Of a DNA stretch of 64,000 nucleotides, positions 1 to 8,815 are shown piece after piece. Source of the DNA: Streptomyces sp. SID13031 (GTDB lineage Bacteria > Actinomycetota > Actinomycetes > Propionibacteriales > Kribbellaceae). Position numbers and translations under genes: made by a program. The stretch's first letter is position 1; each line of letters begins with the position of its first letter. Where the stretch lies: positions 98,248-162,247 of the forward strand of contig NZ_JAAGLV010000019.1 of assembly GCF_010548305.1 (NCBI RefSeq), given 5' to 3'. The notes beneath the pieces are model-generated. The model ran no database searches and was not told the DNA's origin. It saw only the letters and a list, made by a program, of their open reading frames with translations.

Positions 1-1110
1 CGGTTTGTTGCCTGGGGTACCTCAAGCGACCTCGAAGCGATGATCGCCGCGAACGACGGCGGACCACTGAAGTTGCCCAAGCAGCAGGCCGGCATGGTGT
101 TGCTGACCGGCGGCACGACCGGTACGCCGAAAGGCGCGCCCCGGCAGGTGCGATCGCCGTTGATGGCGGCGCAGTTCCTCGACCGGGTGCCGTTGCGTCG
201 TGGCGACACCGTCTTCATCGCGGCCCCGACGTTCCACGGCACCGGGCTCACCCAGTTCATCATGACGCTCGCGCTCGGCTCGACGATCGTGGTCCGCCGC
301 CGCTTCGACGCGCGAGCCACGCTCGAAGGAGTCCAGAAACATCGGGCCACCGCGCTGATCGTCGTACCGACCATGCTGCAACGGATCCTGGCCGCCGAGC
401 CGGAGCGCTACGACACCAGTTCCCTGCGGGTGATCATGAGCGCAGGCGCCTTGCTGCCAATGGATCTGGGCAACCGCACGATGGCCACCTTCGGCCCGGT
501 ACTGCACAATCTCTACGGCTCGACCGAGTGCGCCGTCGCCACCGTCGCGATGCCCGACGACTGGCTGGCAGCACCCGGCACCGCGGGCCGCACCCCGGTC
601 GGCTGCCAGGTCCGCCTGTACGACGACGCCGACCAACTCGTCGAGCAGCCCGGCACCACTGGGCGCATCTTCGTCGGCAACGGACTCAGCTTCGCCGGCT
701 ACTCCGGCGGCGGCCAAAAGGACACGATCGACGGCCTGCTGAGCACCGGCGACCTCGGGCATCTCGACGCCGGCGGCCGGTTGTTCGTGGACGGCCGCGA
801 CGACGACATGATCGTGTCCGGTGGCGAGAACGTCTTCCCGATCGAGGTCGAGAACCTGGTCGAGGCGATGCCCGGTGTCGCGGAGGTCGCGTCGCTCGGT
901 GTCCCCGACGAGGAGTTCGGCCAGCGCCTGCGCCTGTACGTCGTACTGGCCGACGGCGCGACCCTCGACAGCGACACGATCCGCAATCACGTCCGGGAGA
1001 ACCTGGCGCGTTACAAAGTCCCCCGCGACGTCGTTTTCCTCGATGAGCTCCCCCGCACTGCCACCGGCAAGGTCTACCGCCCCCACCTCGAAGGTAAGGA
1101 CACCGCATGA
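1..1110 (+). CDS. AMP-dependent acyl-CoA synthetase/ligase, 3' part (5' end outside window)
   Basis: The reading frame is open from base 1, so the start lies upstream and about 369 residues of the C-terminal part are present. ANL-superfamily motifs follow in order: the P-loop-like TGGTTGTPKG near residue 37, YGSTE in the middle, the GRDDDMIVSGGENVFPIEVE hinge, and the C-terminal TGK with the adenylation lysine. The enzyme should activate a carboxylic acid to its CoA thioester through an acyl-adenylate, in the cytoplasm; the substrate cannot be read from the sequence. The stop codon overlaps the ATG of the secretory lipase by 4 bp (ATGA), so the two are translationally coupled. A lipase releasing fatty acids plus a ligase activating them would make sense, but that is inference. 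Confidence 0.93.
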   Translation, partial: RFVAWGTSSDLEAMIAANDGGPLKLPKQQAGMVLLTGGTTGTPKGAPRQVRSPLMAAQFLDRVPLRRGDTVFIAAPTFHGTGLTQFIMTLALGSTIVVRRRFDARATLEGVQKHRATALIVVPTMLQRILAAEPERYDTSSLRVIMSAGALLPMDLGNRTMATFGPVLHNLYGSTECAVATVAMPDDWLAAPGTAGRTPVGCQVRLYDDADQLVEQPGTTGRIFVGNGLSFAGYSGGGQKDTIDGLLSTGDLGHLDAGGRLFVDGRDDDMIVSGGENVFPIEVENLVEAMPGVAEVASLGVPDEEFGQRLRLYVVLADGATLDSDTIRNHVRENLARYKVPRDVVFLDELPRTATGKVYRPHLEGKDTA

Positions 1111-2291
1111 AACGCAAGAGGAAAGTACTCGTCGCCCTCGCGGTCTCACTGGGTCTGCTCGCGACCATGTCACCACCGGCGTCAGCTGTCGCGACCGCTA
1201 TCACCGAGCCCGACCAGGACGCGTTCTACCAAGCCGCCCCTGGGTACGAGTCCAAGCCGCCCGGCACGGTGCTGAAGAAGCGGCCGGTCACCGTCACCGG
1301 GCTCGGAATTCCCTTGCCAGTCAAGGCTTTCCAGCTGCAGTCACGAAGTGCGGACTCGAAGAACCGGCCGGTGACGGTCATCTCCACAGTGATCGTGCCA
1401 CTCACCCCGTACCTGGGCCAGCGGCCGTTGTTGTCGTACCAGCCGGCCACCGACTCGCTCGGCGACCAGTGCAACCCGTCGTACACGTTGCGGACCGGGC
1501 TGGAGAAGGAGCTGCCGCTGCTGGCCCTCGGGGTCGCCAAGGGTTGGGCCGTCGTGGTGACGGACTACCAGGGTCCCCGGGATGCCTATGGCGCCGGGCG
1601 GATGGAGGGGCACGCAGTACTGGACGGCATCCGGGCGACGCTGGCTTCACCCGAGGCCGGGTTGACCCCGACGACGAAGGTTGGCATCTGGGGCTACTCT
1701 GGCGGCGCCCTGGCGACCGGCTGGGCGGCGGAGCTGCAACCGACGTACGCGCCTGAGCTGAACCTGGTGGGCGTCGCCTCCGGTGGTACTCCGGCCGACC
1801 TGGCGGCGGCCGGACGCCAGATGGACGGCGGCCCGTTCGCCGGGCTGTTCCTCGCGGCGGCGAACGGCGTGAGCCGGGAGTACCCCGAACTGCTGAGCAT
1901 CTTCAATGCCAAGGGCCAGCAGTTGATCGCGGCGATGGACGATCTGTGCGTCGTCGAGGAGGCGCTGTACGCGTTCCACAGCGTCAAGCAGTACAGCGAT
2001 TCCACTGATCCCTTGGCCGAGCCGATCGCGCAGCAGGTGCTGACGACCAACAAGATGGGCGCCAACGCACCCAAGGCTCCGGTCTACCTGTACCACTCGA
2101 AGTTCGACGAGCTCATCCCCTGGGCCGTCGGCAAGAGCCTCAACGACGCCTGGTGCGCCAAGGGCACGAAGGTCGCGATGTACACCGACCACGCCAGCGA
2201 GCACAACGTCCTGGCGGTCACCGGAGCTCCGGCAGCGGTTGCCTACCTGAGTGCACGATTCTTCGGCCTCAAGGCTCCGAGCACCTGCTGA
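1107..2291 (+). CDS. Secreted lipase (secretory lipase, LIP family)
   Basis: A 394-residue exported alpha/beta hydrolase. The N-terminus is a classical signal peptide (KRKRK, hydrophobic stretch, then SPPASA|VA, cleavage near residue 27). The nucleophile elbow GYSGG is present with Ser198. The lid-like and C-terminal parts resemble the secretory lipase family (CalA-like, PF03583), including late HSKFDELIP and a C-terminal DHASEHN that would supply Asp and His. It should hydrolyse acylglycerols or other esters outside the cell. It starts inside the stop codon of the acyl-CoA ligase and is followed at once by a strong hairpin, so the two form the end of one operon. Confidence 0.88.
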   Translation: MKRKRKVLVALAVSLGLLATMSPPASAVATAITEPDQDAFYQAAPGYESKPPGTVLKKRPVTVTGLGIPLPVKAFQLQSRSADSKNRPVTVISTVIVPLTPYLGQRPLLSYQPATDSLGDQCNPSYTLRTGLEKELPLLALGVAKGWAVVVTDYQGPRDAYGAGRMEGHAVLDGIRATLASPEAGLTPTTKVGIWGYSGGALATGWAAELQPTYAPELNLVGVASGGTPADLAAAGRQMDGGPFAGLFLAAANGVSREYPELLSIFNAKGQQLIAAMDDLCVVEEALYAFHSVKQYSDSTDPLAEPIAQQVLTTNKMGANAPKAPVYLYHSKFDELIPWAVGKSLNDAWCAKGTKVAMYTDHASEHNVLAVTGAPAAVAYLSARFFGLKAPSTC

Positions 2292-2297
2292 ACGATG

Positions 2298-2331
2298 CAG
2301 CCGGTGGAGGCCCTGGGGGCTCCACCGGCTG
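2298..2331. terminator. Terminator hairpin between convergent genes
   Basis: A perfect 12-bp stem (CAGCCGGTGGAG / CTCCACCGGCTG) with a 10-nt loop, 6 bp after the lipase stop and about 26 bp before the converging ABC permease stop. There is no long T-run, as usual in actinobacteria. It can serve both strands. Confidence 0.75.
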
Positions 2332-2357
2332 TCCGTTGTCTACTCAGCGTTGTTTGC

Positions 2358-3176
2358 TCAGGTGCGCTGGCGGTAGGCGCGGATGGCCATCGGTGCGAAG
2401 ACCGCGACCAGGCCGACCATCCAGGCCAGCGTGATCAGCAGCGGCTTCTGGACCTCGCCGCCGAGCATCAGGCCGCGCATCGTGTCGACCAGGTAGGTCA
2501 ACGGGTTCACCTTCGTCCAGGCCTGCAGGAAACCGGGCAGGGTGTCCGCCTTGACGAAGATGTTGCTGCCGAAGGTCAGCGGGAACATCACCAGGAAGGC
2601 GATCCCCTGGACACCTTGCGCGGTCTTCAGCTTCAGTCCGAGCCAGACCCAGACCCAGCACAGGGAGAGCGCGAAGAGCAGCACCACCAGGCAGGCGAGC
2701 AGCCCGTTGCCGACGCCGTTCTCGAACCGGAAGCCGAGGATGAACCCGGCCGTCATCAAGATCACGATCGAGGTCAGATAGCGCACCGCATCACCGAGCA
2801 CCGCCCCGATCAGCGGCGCCACCCGGGCGATCGGCAGGCTGCGGAACCGGTCGAAGACGCCCTTGGCGAAGTCTTCGTTCAGGCTGACGCCGGTCCCCAG
2901 CGTCGAGAACACCACCGACTGCACGAGCACGCCCGGCAGCAGGTAGGGCAGATAGTCGTGCCAGGTGCCACCCCCCGCGATCGCGCCGCCGAAGACGAAC
3001 AGGAACAGCAGCAGGAAGATGATCGGCTGGATCGTCACGTCCGCCAGCGCTTCGGGGTTCTGCCGGATCCGGACGATGTTGCGCCAGGCGAGCGTCAGGC
3101 TCTGCTCCGCCCAGGCGAACGGACGGTTGCGGCGGGCCGCGTGGGCCGCCGCCGGTTCGAGTGTGGCGGTGCTCAT
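2358..3176 (-). CDS. ABC-2 type exporter permease (DrrB-like)
   Basis: A 272-residue membrane protein with about six hydrophobic segments, of the ABC-2 / daunorubicin-resistance DrrB type. A cytoplasmic N-terminus (MSTATLEPAAAHAARRNRPF) leads into WAEQSLTLAWRNIVRIRQNPEAL, then membrane segments including PIIFLLLFLFVFGGAI and the conserved region PLTFGSNIFVKADTLPGFLQAWTKVNPLT before the last helix. The ATG overlaps the stop of the ATPase gene by 4 bp, which settles the start. It should form the membrane part of an efflux pump for a hydrophobic compound or lipid; the substrate is unknown. The reading frame is open far upstream, but that part lies antisense to nothing useful and overlaps the ATPase in another frame. 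Confidence 0.92.
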   Translation of the reverse strand: MSTATLEPAAAHAARRNRPFAWAEQSLTLAWRNIVRIRQNPEALADVTIQPIIFLLLFLFVFGGAIAGGGTWHDYLPYLLPGVLVQSVVFSTLGTGVSLNEDFAKGVFDRFRSLPIARVAPLIGAVLGDAVRYLTSIVILMTAGFILGFRFENGVGNGLLACLVVLLFALSLCWVWVWLGLKLKTAQGVQGIAFLVMFPLTFGSNIFVKADTLPGFLQAWTKVNPLTYLVDTMRGLMLGGEVQKPLLITLAWMVGLVAVFAPMAIRAYRQRT

Positions 3177-4174
3177 CGGCCCGCTCCTTCCAGTACGACG
3201 GAGTCCTGTCCGGCGGTGTCCTGTACAGCGGCTGTGTGGCCGGTCAGCGCGAGGAAGACCTCGTCCAGACTCGGCAGCCGCAGAGCCAGTTCGGTGACCG
3301 CGATCCCGGCCTCGTCGAGGCGACGGACCACCACGGGCATCGACGAACCGTCCGTGACCGGCACGCTCACGAGTGCGTTGACCACGTCGACCGTCGGCCG
3401 GGTGCCGACCGCTTCGGAGACGATTGCGGCGACGCGCTCGAGGTGCCCCGGCTCGGCGGGCCGGACGTCGAGCGACTGCTTGCCCGCCTGCGCCTTGAGC
3501 TCGGCCGGCCGGCCTTCGGCCACGACCTTGCCCTTGTCGAAGACCAGCAGCGAGTCGGCCAGCGCATCGGCCTCTTCGAGGTACTGCGTGGTCAGCAGCA
3601 CCGTCGTCCCGTCGAGCACCAGGTTGCGGATGGTGTCCCACACCCCGTTGCGGGCGTGCGGGTCGAGGCCGGTGGTCGGCTCGTCCAGGTAGAGGATGCT
3701 CGGATTGCCGACCAGGCTCGAGGCCAGGTCGAGCCGCCGGCGCATACCGCCGGAGTACGTCTTGGCGATCCGATCCCCCGCGTCGGACAGCTCGAAGCGC
3801 TCCAGCAGTTCGACGGCCCGCGCCTTGGCCTGGGCCCCCGGCATCCCCAGCAGCCGGCCGATCATGACCAGGTTGCGGCGGCCGGACATGTCCTCGTCGA
3901 CCGAGGCGTACTGTCCGGTCAGCCCGATGATCTCGCGGACTCGCGGCGCCTCCTTGACGACGTCGAAGCCGCCGACGGTGGCATGCCCGGCGTCCGGGCG
4001 CAGCAGCGTGCCGAGGATCCGGACCGCGGTGGTCTTGCCGGCGCCGTTCGGCCCGAGGACCCCGAGCACGGTGCCGGTCGGCACGCTCAGGTCCACGCCG
4101 TCCAGCGCGATGGTGCTGCCGTATTTCTTGACCAGACCCTCGGCCGAGATGGCGACGTGGTTCGTGGTGGACAT
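3173..4174 (-). CDS. ABC exporter ATP-binding protein (DrrA-like)
   Basis: A 333-residue ATPase of the DrrA family. Walker A is GPNGAGKTT, the Q-loop lies at LTGQYASVDEDMSGR, the signature is YSGGMRRRLDLA, Walker B is ILYLDEPTTGLD, and the H-loop region reads TTQYLEEAD. The C-terminal about 90 residues are the DrrA-specific domain ending in LDEVFLALTGH. The start at 4174 is chosen because GGAGG sits just upstream at normal spacing; a 27-residue upstream extension has no support. It powers the permease encoded immediately downstream (ATGA overlap). The intergenic segment upstream carries a TGCCAGGC inverted repeat that could be an operator. Confidence 0.94.
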   Translation of the reverse strand: MSTTNHVAISAEGLVKKYGSTIALDGVDLSVPTGTVLGVLGPNGAGKTTAVRILGTLLRPDAGHATVGGFDVVKEAPRVREIIGLTGQYASVDEDMSGRRNLVMIGRLLGMPGAQAKARAVELLERFELSDAGDRIAKTYSGGMRRRLDLASSLVGNPSILYLDEPTTGLDPHARNGVWDTIRNLVLDGTTVLLTTQYLEEADALADSLLVFDKGKVVAEGRPAELKAQAGKQSLDVRPAEPGHLERVAAIVSEAVGTRPTVDVVNALVSVPVTDGSSMPVVVRRLDEAGIAVTELALRLPSLDEVFLALTGHTAAVQDTAGQDSVVLEGAGR

Positions 4175-4230
4175 TGGTTCCTCCCAGATGACTGTTACTG
4201 GGATAACCGTGCCCCCGAGCGCTGACACCA

Positions 4231-4272
4231 GCCTGGCACTGGACTGGTAGCCCATGCCAGGCCGTGCCAGGC
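4231..4272. promoter_or_regulatory. GCCTGGCAC inverted repeat between MFS and ABC operons
   Basis: GCCTGGCAC (4231-4239) pairs with GTGCCAGGC (4264-4272), and a further TGCCAGGC lies at 4255-4262. It sits just after the MFS stop and about 60-100 bp upstream of the ABC operon start. It may be a weak terminator for the MFS gene or an operator for the exporter; the sequence alone does not decide. Confidence 0.4.
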
Positions 4273-4276
4273 TGTC

Positions 4277-5620
4277 TCAGCTGACCTTCGCGAACTCCGC
4301 GGTGTCGGCCTTGAGCGGGACGATCTGGTTCGCCCGGAGCGCCTCGTAGATCTCGGGGTTGTACCGGGCCAGCGTCGCCCGGGCACGGCGGCGGTAGCGC
4401 AGGATCTGGATCGTTCCGATCGTCCACAGCACGTACTGGAAGGCCAGCGCGAGCTTGAAGTCACCGAGCGTCTGCGGGGCGCCACCGGACGAGGCGTCCA
4501 GCAGGATCCCGACCATCCCGATACAGATCAGCATCGCGATGAAGCCACCGGTGTTGACCATCCCGTTCGCCGCCCCGAAGCGGGTCGTCGGGTTGAAGGT
4601 CCGCGCGTAGTCCAGGCCCAGCATCGACCCAGGACCGCCGGCGGCCTGGACGACGATCAGCAGGAGCAGCACCGGCATCGGAGCCCGGCCCGGCCACGCC
4701 AGTACGATGGTCCACATCAGCACCGACCCGGCGATCACGGCCAGCACGATCCAGGACCGGTAGTACGGGAACTTCGCGGCGTACCGGCCGACCAGAGGGC
4801 CATAACAGAAGCCCGCCAGCACCGGCAGGATGAGCATCGCCGCGGCTGTGGTCGGCGCGACGCCCTGCCCTTGGACCAGGAACGGGTACCCCCAGAGCAG
4901 ACCGAACGTGCCACCCGAGAAGCTGGTGGTGAAGTGCGTCCAGAGCCCGAGGCGCGTGCCTGGCTCCTTCCAGGCCCGCCGCAGATTCCGGCGGACCAAG
5001 GCGATCGGCTGCTTCGCGCGATGCGGCGACACGTCGTACGGGCTGTCCTTCAGCAGGAAGAGGACGGCCAGGCCGGCCACCAGACTGAGCAAGCTCGCGG
5101 TGGCGAAAGTGGGGGTCCAGCCGAACGCGTGGAACGCGGCCGCCATCGGCACCGTCGACACGATCGCGCCGAGCCCGCCCAGCATGCCGGTCACCTGTGA
5201 CATCACAGGCTGCCGGAGCGCGGGGAACCAGGCCATCACCACCCGCAGCACACTGATGAAGACGAGCGCGTCGCCGACGCCGAGCACCGCCCGGGCGGCC
5301 AGCGCCGCCGGGTAGGAGTCGACCAGGCTGAATGCCGCCTGCGCTGCGAACAACAGCCCCGAGGAGGCGATCAGCAGCCGCTTCGAGCCATACCGGTCCA
5401 GCAGAATGCCGACCGGCACCTGCATCGCGGCGTACACGGTCAGCTGGACGACGGTGAAGCTGGCGAGCGCGGACGCGGAGATGTCGAACCGCTCGGCCGC
5501 TTGCAGACCGGCGACGCTCATCGAGCCGCGGTGCAGCACGGTGACCAGGTAGGTAAGGACAGCAGTAGCCCAGACCGCCCAGGCACGCCGACCGCCCAGG
5601 GGGAAGACGAGTTCGGTCAC
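4277..5620 (-). CDS. Major facilitator superfamily transporter
   Basis: A 447-residue protein with about 12 hydrophobic segments. The loop between segments 2 and 3 reads LLDRYGSKRLLIASS, the MFS motif A region, and a second cytoplasmic loop with a basic cluster follows the sixth segment. The C-terminus carries a long basic tail (LRYRRRARATLARYNPEIYEALRANQ). GTG at 5620 overlaps the stop of the GntR gene (GTGA), so it is co-transcribed with its likely regulator. This is typical of a metabolite permease controlled by an FCD-type GntR protein. The substrate is not evident; organic acids are common for such pairs. Confidence 0.88.
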   Translation of the reverse strand: MTELVFPLGGRRAWAVWATAVLTYLVTVLHRGSMSVAGLQAAERFDISASALASFTVVQLTVYAAMQVPVGILLDRYGSKRLLIASSGLLFAAQAAFSLVDSYPAALAARAVLGVGDALVFISVLRVVMAWFPALRQPVMSQVTGMLGGLGAIVSTVPMAAAFHAFGWTPTFATASLLSLVAGLAVLFLLKDSPYDVSPHRAKQPIALVRRNLRRAWKEPGTRLGLWTHFTTSFSGGTFGLLWGYPFLVQGQGVAPTTAAAMLILPVLAGFCYGPLVGRYAAKFPYYRSWIVLAVIAGSVLMWTIVLAWPGRAPMPVLLLLIVVQAAGGPGSMLGLDYARTFNPTTRFGAANGMVNTGGFIAMLICIGMVGILLDASSGGAPQTLGDFKLALAFQYVLWTIGTIQILRYRRRARATLARYNPEIYEALRANQIVPLKADTAEFAKVS

Positions 5621-6351
5621 TGCCAGCCCCGCAGATCCGTCGCGGCGACGTGGATGTGGTCGATCACAAGCTCGCGGAAGCGCTTGGCGCTGGTACCACC
5701 GAGGGCGTCGATCATCTCCTGGTGGGCGGCGATGGACTTGTCCATCCGGGCCGGCTGCATCTCGATCCCGGGCACGCCCATCCGGACCTGCCGGTCGCGC
5801 AGGCTGTTGTAGAGCTTAGCGAGGATCTGGTTGCCCGCGGCACCGACGATCGCCTCGTGGAAGACCCGGTCGGCGACCAGGAAGCTCTTCGCGTCCCCGG
5901 CCTTGCGGTGCGCGCGCATCTCCTGGACCAGCGGGACGAGCTTCTCGGCCAGCTGTTTGCGGCGCGGCCAGACCTTCGCCGCGGCGTGCGTCTCGATCAG
6001 CTCGCGCGCCTCCAGGACGTCGTTGACCTCCTGCGCCAGCACCGGCAGGACGAGCGCGCCCTTCTTCGGGTAGAGCTTGACCAGGCCGGACTCCTCCAGC
6101 CGCAGCAGCGCCTCCCGGACCGGAGTACGGGAGACTCCGACCGCGGTCGCCAACTCACCCTCGGTCAGCAACTCGTTACCGGGATAGACCCGGTCGAGGA
6201 TCGCCGCTTTCACATACGCGTAGACGCGTTCCGCCGCGGGGATCTTCTCCACCCCGGGCGCTGCGTCCGCCACTATCCGTGCAATTTCCGTTGTCTCGTC
6301 ACCCAGTACCAACCCACTCGCCGGACCTTCGCCGGCCACCCCGCTACCCAC
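5617..6351 (-). CDS. GntR family transcriptional regulator (FadR/FCD type)
   Basis: A 244-residue regulator. A winged HTH of GntR type lies at about residues 40-105 (ERVYAYVKAAILDRVYPG, then VSRTPVREALLRLEESGLVKLYPKKGALV). It is followed by an all-helical FCD ligand domain with metal-binding-type residues (VADRVFHEAI ... AHQEMIDAL). The GTG start gives an N-terminal extension of about 38 residues; a shorter start is possible. It is the first gene of a two-gene unit with the MFS transporter and probably represses it until a small acid binds. A TGTTG...CAACA dyad lies about 25 bp upstream. Confidence 0.88.
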   Translation of the reverse strand: MGSGVAGEGPASGLVLGDETTEIARIVADAAPGVEKIPAAERVYAYVKAAILDRVYPGNELLTEGELATAVGVSRTPVREALLRLEESGLVKLYPKKGALVLPVLAQEVNDVLEARELIETHAAAKVWPRRKQLAEKLVPLVQEMRAHRKAGDAKSFLVADRVFHEAIVGAAGNQILAKLYNSLRDRQVRMGVPGIEMQPARMDKSIAAHQEMIDALGGTSAKRFRELVIDHIHVAATDLRGWQ

Positions 6352-6375
6352 AACACCCCTTACGTCACGTATCTC

Positions 6376-6400
6376 TGTTGTATCTATCTTACACGCAACA
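6376..6400 (-). promoter_or_regulatory. Candidate GntR operator/promoter
   Basis: TGTTG and CAACA arms flank a 15-nt AT-rich core containing TATCTATCTTAC. The site lies directly upstream of the gntR-MFS unit in an otherwise GC-rich region. The inner part is only loosely symmetrical, so it is a candidate autoregulatory site, not a certain one. Confidence 0.35.
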
Positions 6401-6435
6401 CAATCCAGCGCTCGATTGATTCCCTCCCACCGAGT

Positions 6436-6444
6436 TATCCACAG
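6436..6444 (+). other. DnaA-box-like TTATCCACA
   Basis: An exact TTATCCACA lies between the gntR unit and the subtilase. A 17-base context (gagttatccacaggttg) is repeated identically at 22513-22529. Two further partial boxes follow here (GTCCACAG at 6450-6457 and TGTGGAT at about 6470). Confidence 0.5.
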
Positions 6445-6624
6445 GTTGGTCCACAGATGTGGGCCGTTGTGGATGGAGATCTACACAGAGTGAGCACAGG
6501 GACACTGGGTAATGACCAGCGCAGGGTTTCCCGTGCTTTCCGAGTCGATCGGCCCGTGGCGCCACGATGCGTTCTAGAGTTCGGCCAGCGTTCCCGTCTG
6601 ATCGCCCCTGATGAGGAGATTGTC

Positions 6625-8079
6625 TTGACCCCACGCTCGCGTACCCGTCGGTTGAGCGCCGGCCTGGCTGTCGTTGCACTGGCGTTCGCCGGCGCCGGCA
6701 CCGCCGCTGCTCACGCAACACCTGTCTCTCCGTCCGCCTCGGGCGCCGTCGCGGCCGCGCCGGGGATCCTGATGAACTACGTAGTCAACACCAAGCCGGT
6801 GTCGATCCACGTCGACCGGGCCGAGCAGGCGATCGAAGCGGCCGGCGGCACCGTCGTCCAGTCGTACGAAGACCTCGGCGTGATCATCGCCCAGTCGACC
6901 AGCACCACCTTCCGTACCGACGTGAAGCTCGGCAAGAACGGCAAGAGCGTCCAGTCGGTCGGCGCCACCCGGACCGCGGCCGTCTCCGAGGGCCCGGTCG
7001 GCGCCGCGAAGCCCGCGGACGCCGCTCCCAAGGGTCTGCAGGCCGGCGAGGCCACCCCGGTGCTCGACCCGCGTGAGGGCGAGCAGTGGGACATGGCCCA
7101 GATCAAGGCGGACCAAGCCCACAAGGTCACCGACGGCACCCACCGCGTTCTGGTCGGCATCAACGACTCCGGCGTCGACGACACGCACCCGGACCTGGCG
7201 CCGAACTTCGACGCCGCCAACTCGGTCAACTGCATCAACAACGGCGTACCGGACACCACGCCCGGCGCGTGGCGGCCGACCACCAGCACGCACGGCACGC
7301 ACGTGGCCGGTACCGTCGCCGCCGCCCGCAACGGCGTCGGCATCGTCGGTGTCGCCCCGGGCGTCCGGATCGCGTCGGTGAAGGTCGTGAACGACGACGG
7401 CTACATCTACCCGGAGTACTCGATCTGTGGGTTCGTCTGGGCCGCCGAGCACAAGATGGACGTCACCAACCACAGCTACTTCATCGACCCGTACACCTTC
7501 TGGTGCAAGAACGACCCGGACCAGGGCGCGGTACTGGAAGCAGTCCGCCGGGCTGTCGCGTTCGCGACCAGCAAGGGCGTGCTCTCGGTCGCGGCTGCCG
7601 GCAACTCGAACTACGACCTGGCGAACAAGACCACCGACAACACCAGCCCGAACGACACCACCCCGGTCGCCCGGACCATCAACAACGACTGCCTGGACAT
7701 CCCGACCGAACTGCCGGGCGTGATCACGGTCGCCAGCACCACCAACACCAAGGCTCGCAGTGGCTTCTCCAACTTCGGCCTGAACAAGATCGACGTGGCC
7801 GCGCCGGGCAGCAGCATCCTGTCCACGCTGCCGGGGAACAGGTACGGCATCGCGAGCGGTACGTCGATGGCGTCGCCGCACGTCGCCGGTGTGGCCGCGC
7901 TGATCAAGTCGTCCCGCCCGTGGCTGAAGCCGGCCGAGATCGAGAAGGCCCTGCGCGTCGAAGCCGACGACCAGGCCTGCCCGGCCGTCGTCGACGCCCG
8001 CTGCACCGGCACCACCGCGAACAACGCGTTCTTCGGTGAGGGTCTCGTCGACGCGCTGGACGGCGTCAAGAAGTACTGA
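6625..8079 (+). CDS. Secreted subtilisin-like serine protease (S8 family)
   Basis: A 484-residue exported protease. The start is a TTG at 6625, chosen because GAGGAG lies 6 bp upstream and the product then begins with a proper signal peptide (TPRSRTRRLSAG, hydrophobic core, TAAAHA). A propeptide-like segment follows (residues about 45-150), then the S8 domain. The catalytic triad is visible: Asp181 in NDSGVDDTHPDL, His223 in HGTHVAG and Ser414 in GTSMASPHVAG, with the oxyanion Asn in AAAGNSN. Four Cys in the catalytic domain suggest disulfides. It likely degrades protein in the medium or processes surface proteins. It is monocistronic, with a strong terminator after it. Confidence 0.94.
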   Translation: MTPRSRTRRLSAGLAVVALAFAGAGTAAAHATPVSPSASGAVAAAPGILMNYVVNTKPVSIHVDRAEQAIEAAGGTVVQSYEDLGVIIAQSTSTTFRTDVKLGKNGKSVQSVGATRTAAVSEGPVGAAKPADAAPKGLQAGEATPVLDPREGEQWDMAQIKADQAHKVTDGTHRVLVGINDSGVDDTHPDLAPNFDAANSVNCINNGVPDTTPGAWRPTTSTHGTHVAGTVAAARNGVGIVGVAPGVRIASVKVVNDDGYIYPEYSICGFVWAAEHKMDVTNHSYFIDPYTFWCKNDPDQGAVLEAVRRAVAFATSKGVLSVAAAGNSNYDLANKTTDNTSPNDTTPVARTINNDCLDIPTELPGVITVASTTNTKARSGFSNFGLNKIDVAAPGSSILSTLPGNRYGIASGTSMASPHVAGVAALIKSSRPWLKPAEIEKALRVEADDQACPAVVDARCTGTTANNAFFGEGLVDALDGVKKY

Positions 8080-8112
8080 TCCCACCGGTCCCCCACTGAG
8101 GACCGCAAAGAC

Positions 8113-8155
8113 AGAGAGAGGGGATCCCCCGCCCGGGACCCCCTCTCTCCTTTTT
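8113..8155. terminator. Terminator hairpin with T-run
   Basis: GAGAGAGGGG pairs with CCCCTCTCTC around a GC-rich loop and is followed by CTTTTTG, a classic intrinsic terminator for the subtilase. It ends 6 bp before the converging lipoprotein stop and could serve both strands. Confidence 0.85.
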
Positions 8156-8161
8156 GTTGCC

Positions 8162-8815
8162 TCAGGCCCCGGTCTTCTCCAGGATCGCGGTGGCGATGGT
8201 CTTCTGCACCGGGATCAGGGTCAGGTCGCCGGACGGGCTGGAATCCTTGGTGAAGTTCACGACGATCTCAAGCTCGCCCTTCCGGACGTGCAACTCGTTG
8301 TTGGACTTGATGAAGAAGGCCTGGTCGCCGATCCCGTCGACCAGCTCGCCGTCGTCGCCGGGCGGGGAGAACTCGTCGGCACTGGTGTGCTGAGCGCCCA
8401 CCAGGAAGTGCCCGCCCTTGAGCCCGTAGACGCACTCGCGCTGGGTGTCACCGGGTTCGTACGGATCGGGTCCGCCCCGGAAGCCGTCCTCGTCCGGCGC
8501 GATCGGCAGGCCGGTCCAGGTGGTGATGCCCGCCTCAGTGAACCCCTCACACGGGTTCGGCAGGTCACCCGCCTCGCCGGCCGCCTCGCCGGTCGGGGTC
8601 GGGGTGGTCGGGTCGCCCGAGGACTGCTCGGTCGGCTGCGCAGTCGGCGTACCGGGGTCGTCCGACGGCTGGCTGGTCGGGGTGGTGGGCGGCGGTGCGG
8701 CGGCCTTGTCGGCATCGGCCGGGCCGCACCCGGCGACGGTCAGCGCGAACGCACCGGCCAGCAGCACGCTCGCGCCGACGGTGACGAGTCGCCCGCGGTG
8801 AACAGTCAGCATCAC
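8162..8815 (-). CDS. Lipoprotein, DUF3558-like
   Basis: A 217-residue lipoprotein. A type II signal peptide ends in the lipobox LTVAGC (Cys about residue 30), followed by a Pro/Thr/Ser-rich linker to about residue 85. The globular part begins LPNPCEGFTEAGITTWTG and contains ECVYGL, giving a probable Cys pair. It then has GIGDQAFF and LHVRKGELEIVVNF, a pattern seen in actinobacterial DUF3558-type lipoproteins, whose function is unknown. The assignment to that family is from pattern, not search. It stands alone, convergent with the subtilase. Confidence 0.75.
   Translation of the reverse strand: MMLTVHRGRLVTVGASVLLAGAFALTVAGCGPADADKAAAPPPTTPTSQPSDDPGTPTAQPTEQSSGDPTTPTPTGEAAGEAGDLPNPCEGFTEAGITTWTGLPIAPDEDGFRGGPDPYEPGDTQRECVYGLKGGHFLVGAQHTSADEFSPPGDDGELVDGIGDQAFFIKSNNELHVRKGELEIVVNFTKDSSPSGDLTLIPVQKTIATAILEKTGA

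Noticed and set aside
2358..4427. A 689-codon open frame covering the ABC permease and beyond
   Set aside because: Only the last 272 codons encode the permease; the upstream part is a shadow of the ATPase gene in another frame.
5650..6624. Long upstream extension of the subtilase frame
   Set aside because: It runs antisense through the GntR gene; the signal peptide and GAGGAG place the start at TTG 6625.
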